Source: Ruminococcus sp. UBA3665 (GTDB lineage Bacteria > Bacillota > Clostridia > Oscillospirales > Ruminococcaceae). Taken from it: 7,809 nucleotides of DNA. Each line of letters starts with the position of its first letter. Position 1 is the first letter of the stretch. A program made the position numbers and the translations under genes. The notes beneath the pieces are model-generated. The model had not been told where the DNA came from. It worked only from the letters and a program-made list of their open reading frames with translations, and ran no database searches. The DNA is taken from contig DFJS01000014.1 of assembly GCA_002373165.1 (NCBI GenBank), positions 5,092 through 12,900 of the forward strand, written 5' to 3'. This document shows positions 5,292 to 7,809 of this stretch, piece by piece.

Positions 5292-6606
5292 ATTTTTGCA
5301 GAAATTTTCATTCCGGCACAAGGCACATGAAAAATTCTATTATTACCGCGGCCGGTTTCTCCGGATTGTGATGCACGGCCTGCTGCATATTCGTCTGCTG
5401 ATCCGGTGGACGGTGCTTTCGCTGGTGCTGGGGAGTGTGCTGGGCGTTGTGGGAACGGAATTTGTGAAAAGCATCAGCTGGAGCACCAAATTCCGGACGG
5501 CGCACCTGTGGTGCTATGCGCTGATGCCCCTGGGCGGTCTGCTGATTGTGTTCCTGTACCGGATTACTCATGATTCCCATGACAAGGGAACTAATATGAT
5601 TCTGGCATCGCTGAGGTCAGAAGCACAGATTCCTGTACAGACGGCTCCGCTGATTTTTATTTCTACAATTCTGACGCATTTTGTCGGCGGCAGTGCCGGA
5701 AGAGAAGGGGCTGCACTCCAGCTGGGCGGCGGTCTGGCCGATTTGTTCGGGAAACTCCTGCACATGCGCGAGAAGGATAAGCATATTTTAATCATGAGCG
5801 GCATGAGTGCGGCATTTTCAGCGATTTTCCGGACTCCTGTCGGAGCGGCCGTGTTCGCGATGGAAGTCGGCTGTGTGGGAACTATGCAGTATGCGGCACT
5901 GGTACCCTGTGTGATTTCTTCCCTGACAGCATCATATATCGCGGCAAAGCTGGGGCTTCCGCTGGAACGTTATGAAGTCTATCCTGTTCCGGAACTGTCA
6001 CCTGTCACGGCCTTGCAGACGGTATTTCTGGGAATTTTCTGTTCCGGCCTGAGTATTATTTTCTGTGTGATTCTGCACAGAACGGAACACGCGGCCAAGA
6101 AATATCTGAAAAATCCGTATCTGAGAATTCTCACGGCAAGCGGACTTCTTTTGATTCTGGGGGCAGTCTTCCGGACACAGGATTTCTATGGCACGGGCGG
6201 CGCAGTCATCGGCAGAGCCGTGCACGGCGAAGCTGTCTGGTATGCTTTTCTTGTGAAGATGCTGTTCACGGCGATTACATTAAGCGGCGGATTCAAGGGC
6301 GGCGAAATTGTGCCTTCGTTCTATGTAGGAGCGACATTCGGCTGTTTATTCGGACAGATTGCAGGACTTTCCCCGGCATTGTGTGCGGCAGTCGGCATGA
6401 TGGCGTTGTTCTGCGGCGTGACGAACTGTCCGCTTGCTTCTCTGTTCATTTCGGCAGAACTGTTCGGGCAGGGATGTGTGCCGTATTGTCTGCTGGTGAT
6501 TGCAGTCAGCTATCTGCTTTCCGGATATTACGGATTATATAAAGAACAGCGGTTTGCTTACTCGAAATTTACAGACGAACACATCTCCCACAAAACCAGA
6601 AAATAA
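5287..6606 (+). CDS. ClC-family anion transporter, fluoride-exporter-like branch
   Basis: A polytopic membrane protein, 439 aa from the ATG at 5287. ClC proteins are dimeric chloride channels or anion/proton antiporters. Recognisable motifs are GGSAGREGAALQLGG (134-148) with the gating Glu140 in GREG, and GGFKGGEIVPSFYVGATFG (334-352). The usual anion-binding GSGIP loop is replaced by DKGTNMIL (99-106). KGxNxI, GREG followed by xxxQxGG, and GGFKGGE are, from memory, the pattern of CLC-F fluoride/proton antiporters, so fluoride export is the likelier role; this is inference. I see no fluoride (crcB) riboswitch upstream. The ribosome binding site is weak (GAAAGTGAG), and TTG at 5263 or 5296 are alternative starts. 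A HAD hydrolase follows after 20 nt, probably in the same operon. Confidence 0.88.
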   Translation: MIFLQKFSFRHKAHEKFYYYRGRFLRIVMHGLLHIRLLIRWTVLSLVLGSVLGVVGTEFVKSISWSTKFRTAHLWCYALMPLGGLLIVFLYRITHDSHDKGTNMILASLRSEAQIPVQTAPLIFISTILTHFVGGSAGREGAALQLGGGLADLFGKLLHMREKDKHILIMSGMSAAFSAIFRTPVGAAVFAMEVGCVGTMQYAALVPCVISSLTASYIAAKLGLPLERYEVYPVPELSPVTALQTVFLGIFCSGLSIIFCVILHRTEHAAKKYLKNPYLRILTASGLLLILGAVFRTQDFYGTGGAVIGRAVHGEAVWYAFLVKMLFTAITLSGGFKGGEIVPSFYVGATFGCLFGQIAGLSPALCAAVGMMALFCGVTNCPLASLFISAELFGQGCVPYCLLVIAVSYLLSGYYGLYKEQRFAYSKFTDEHISHKTRK

Positions 6607-6626
6607 CACGGAAAGAAGGAAATCTC

Positions 6627-7283
6627 ATGAAACAGATACAGGGCGTGATTTTCGATATGGACGGCCTGATGCTGGATACGGAAAAATTACTCATTCGCTT
6701 CTGGATGCAGGCTGCTCAGGAGGCAGGCTTTGCCATGACTCTGGAACACGTGCTGGGAATCCGGAGTCTTTCAGCCGTTTACGCCGAACCAAGACTGAAA
6801 GGCATCTTCGGAGAAAATTTTGATTATCAGGGCATTCGTGCCAGACGGCGCGAACTCACGGCCGAATATATCGCGGCACACGGCATTGAAAAAAAGCCCG
6901 GTCTGGATGAACTTCTGGAGTATCTCAGCCGGAATCATTACAGAGCGGCCGTTGCTACGGCGACTGCCCGGCCGCAGGCGGAAGCTTATCTGAAACAGGT
7001 GGGTGTATATCAGTATTTCAGCGCGTTTGTATGCGGCGATATGGTCACGAAAGGCAAGCCCGACCCGGAAATTTATCAGAAATCAAGTGCCGCACTGGGA
7101 CTCGCGCCGGAACAGTGCCTTGCTCTGGAAGATTCGCCCAACGGCATTCTTTCGGCACATCGTGCCGGATGCCGTCCTGTCATGATTCCGGATCTGACTC
7201 AGCCTGACCCGGAACTGCATCAGATTTTATATGCCTGTGTGCCGTCGCTTGCCGATGTCATTCAGATTCTGAAAGGAGTATGA
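6627..7283 (+). CDS. HAD-superfamily phosphatase/beta-phosphoglucomutase-like hydrolase
   Basis: A 218-aa cytoplasmic enzyme of the HAD subfamily IA type, which transfers phosphate through an aspartyl intermediate with magnesium. All four motifs are present: DMDGLMLDTE (10-19; nucleophile Asp10, acid/base Asp12), the motif II Thr111 in AVATAT, Lys144 in KGKPDPEIY, and Glu168/Asp169 in LEDSPNGI. A helical cap lies between motifs I and II (about 20-90). Its relatives include beta-phosphoglucomutases, phosphoglycolate phosphatases and 2-deoxyglucose-6-phosphatases, and the sequence alone does not fix the substrate. The ribosome binding site GAAGGAAA precedes the ATG. It sits 20 nt after the ClC gene and its stop is 5 nt before the next start, indicating one transcription unit. 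Confidence 0.93.
   Translation: MKQIQGVIFDMDGLMLDTEKLLIRFWMQAAQEAGFAMTLEHVLGIRSLSAVYAEPRLKGIFGENFDYQGIRARRRELTAEYIAAHGIEKKPGLDELLEYLSRNHYRAAVATATARPQAEAYLKQVGVYQYFSAFVCGDMVTKGKPDPEIYQKSSAALGLAPEQCLALEDSPNGILSAHRAGCRPVMIPDLTQPDPELHQILYACVPSLADVIQILKGV
7273..7278 (+). promoter_or_regulatory. Ribosome binding site that fixes the start of the 88-aa gene
   Basis: AAGGAG lies 1 nt from an ATG at 7280 (which overlaps the HAD stop) but 10 nt from the in-frame ATG at 7289. Only the second spacing is workable, so the start is set at 7289. Confidence 0.75.
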
Positions 7284-7288
7284 TTTTT

Positions 7289-7555
7289 ATGTCTCATAAA
7301 TTCAATGATTTTGAACTGCCTGGTTTATATTATTTTCAGGCCGGGAATTATTTCACAGGAAGCCGTGACAGCCTGAATTTCAAAATCAATTCTGACGGAA
7401 AAGAAATGCAGGTGATGCTCTGGTATGGTTTTCTCTGTTCGGAGCTGGCCGAGAAGAATCAGCTGATTGAACAGACAGAGAATTTCCCAGTGACTGCCGA
7501 AGGCCATGCCGCACTGCTGCAATATCTGGAAACTGCCTGGAAAAACCGGAAATAA
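7289..7555 (+). CDS. Uncharacterised 88-aa protein
   Basis: A small soluble protein beginning MSHKFNDFELPGLYYF. It has no signal peptide, membrane segment or metal motif. The middle (YFTGSRDSLNFKIN, then MQVMLWYGFLCSELAE) looks like beta strands ending in a Trp/Tyr-containing turn. The end (FPVTAEGHAALLQYLETAW) looks like a helix. The pattern resembles small Clostridia proteins of unknown function that pair a GSx(K/R)xxxF strand with a C-terminal xxEGxxAxxxWL helix, but that is recollection, not a match I can verify. It is last in the ClC-HAD operon, starting 5 nt after the HAD stop. No T-tailed terminator for this strand is visible after it. Confidence 0.75.
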   Translation: MSHKFNDFELPGLYYFQAGNYFTGSRDSLNFKINSDGKEMQVMLWYGFLCSELAEKNQLIEQTENFPVTAEGHAALLQYLETAWKNRK

Positions 7556-7586
7556 AAAAGCACCAGGCAGGTTACGCGCCCGATGC
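7554..7586 (-). terminator. Intrinsic terminator of the omega-RNA-like transcript
   Basis: On the minus strand GCATCGGGC (complement of 7578-7586) pairs over all nine positions, two of them G-U, with GCCTGGTGC (complement of 7560-7568) around a nine-base loop, followed by TTTTTT (complement of 7554-7559). On the plus strand the same hairpin has mismatches and is followed by A, so it acts only on minus transcripts. Confidence 0.75.
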
Positions 7587-7617
7587 AAAAAAAGAAAAGG
7601 AAAACAATAACGGAAAA

Positions 7618-7732
7618 GTGACGTCCTCCCCCGCCTAAAGAGGCGGGGGCTTCCTGTTTAACCAGTCTGACACTCTGTGATTTGGCAGAGATGCTGTAGT
7701 AGTGTAGGCTAACCCCGTGCGTCCCACGGTTC
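7618..7732 (-). ncRNA. Stand-alone omega RNA (TnpB guide-RNA scaffold-like) gene
   Basis: Minus-strand transcript predicted to begin at GAACCGTGGG (about 7732). Three perfect hairpins follow: CCGTG/CACGG (7715-7729), CTCTG/CAGAG (7673-7690) and CCCCCGCCT/AGGCGGGGG with a CTTT loop (7628-7649), then GAGGACGTCAC ending at 7618. From memory, GAACCGTGGGACxCACGGGG, the GC-rich final hairpin and the GAGGACGTCA end match the right end of IS200/IS605 (IS1341-type) elements, where the tnpB 3' end overlaps its omega RNA. The same DNA translated gives RLVKQEAPASLGGGG, like TnpB C-termini. A guide-sized stretch (7598-7617) and a terminator (7554-7586) follow. No tnpB precedes it within the window. In action an omega RNA guides TnpB nuclease to matching DNA; here the partner would have to be encoded elsewhere. 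It could alternatively be a dead element end. Confidence 0.68.
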
Positions 7733-7736
7733 GAAT
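7618..7736 (-). mobile_element. IS200/IS605-family right-end remnant or non-autonomous derivative
   Basis: The scaffold-like DNA with its GC-rich subterminal palindrome is what the right end of an IS605-group element looks like. Neither tnpA nor tnpB is present, and I cannot define a left end. The upstream 7768-7809 contains only an ATTCT/AGAAT inverted repeat (7782-7794) and no convincing subterminal palindrome. Extent is approximate. Confidence 0.45.
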
Positions 7737-7738
7737 AT

Positions 7739-7767
7739 ATTATATCATATTTTTTACAATCTGTCAA
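7739..7767 (-). promoter_or_regulatory. Fully consensus sigma-A promoter of the omega-RNA-like gene
   Basis: On the minus strand a perfect -35 TTGACA (complement of 7762-7767), exactly 17 bp, and a perfect -10 TATAAT (complement of 7739-7744). Seven bases downstream is 7732, the first base of the GAACCGTGGG scaffold motif. Confidence 0.88.
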
Positions 7768-7809
7768 GAGAGTGGGATGCAATTCTATGAGAATCAATTT
7801 TGACCAATT

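Noticed and set aside
7560..7650. Terminator for the plus-strand ClC-HAD operon
   Set aside because: Both hairpins here lack a T-tract in the plus orientation; the first is followed by A-rich sequence and the second by CTTCC.
7618..7736. CRISPR repeat or tRNA-like gene
   Set aside because: There is only one copy of each hairpin, no repeat-spacer periodicity, and no cloverleaf or CCA end.
7459..7797. 112-codon minus-strand frame at the right end taken as a protein
   Set aside because: It would start at a TTG upstream of the -35 box, runs through the promoter and the hairpins, and overlaps the 88-aa gene; only its middle recalls a TnpB tail.

Overview
The window looks like chromosomal DNA of a Gram-positive Clostridia member, probably a Ruminococcaceae/Oscillospirales gut or rumen bacterium. 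This rests on the Firmicutes-type rpsB-tsf pair, strong AGGAGG ribosome binding sites, sigma-A promoters with 17-bp spacers and TGn extended -10 boxes, and moderate GC content. The organism call is inference.

Layout, left to right. Positions 1-1010 (minus) hold the N-terminal part of a two-pass membrane protein. Its outer domain resembles a signal peptidase I (S26) that has lost its catalytic residues, and it carries a long Pro/Glu-rich cytoplasmic tail. A clean intrinsic terminator (1083-1112) separates it from the rpsB-tsf operon (1124-2831, minus), which has a clear promoter and a roughly 110-nt leader. Next is a 54-aa membrane miniprotein with an LPATN motif and an acidic tail (3039-3203, minus). 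It shares a symmetric back-to-back promoter region with a COG1313/PflX-type radical SAM protein (3351-4226, plus). That gene runs stop-to-stop into a membrane-anchored VanY/M15B-like protein (4227-5174, minus) that lacks the expected zinc ligands. Divergent from it is a three-gene plus-strand group: a ClC-family transporter of the fluoride-exporter-like branch (5287-6606), a HAD phosphatase/phosphoglucomutase-like enzyme (6627-7283) and an 88-aa uncharacterised protein (7289-7555).

The most unusual part is the right end. On the minus strand a fully consensus promoter (TTGACA-17-TATAAT, 7739-7767) is predicted to start transcription exactly at a sequence resembling the 3'-end guide RNA (omega RNA) scaffold of IS200/IS605 tnpB elements. 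Three perfect hairpins, the conserved-looking GAGGACGTCAC end, a guide-sized spacer and an intrinsic terminator follow. No tnpB or tnpA gene accompanies it. This looks like a free-standing omega RNA gene of about 180 nt, either a relic or a captured RNA acting with a nuclease encoded elsewhere.

The housekeeping genes are ordinary. Beyond the RNA locus, points of interest are two apparent pseudo-enzymes of the cell envelope, paired TCTGACAGA palindromes at the VanY-like promoter, and an orphan sorting-signal-like miniprotein.
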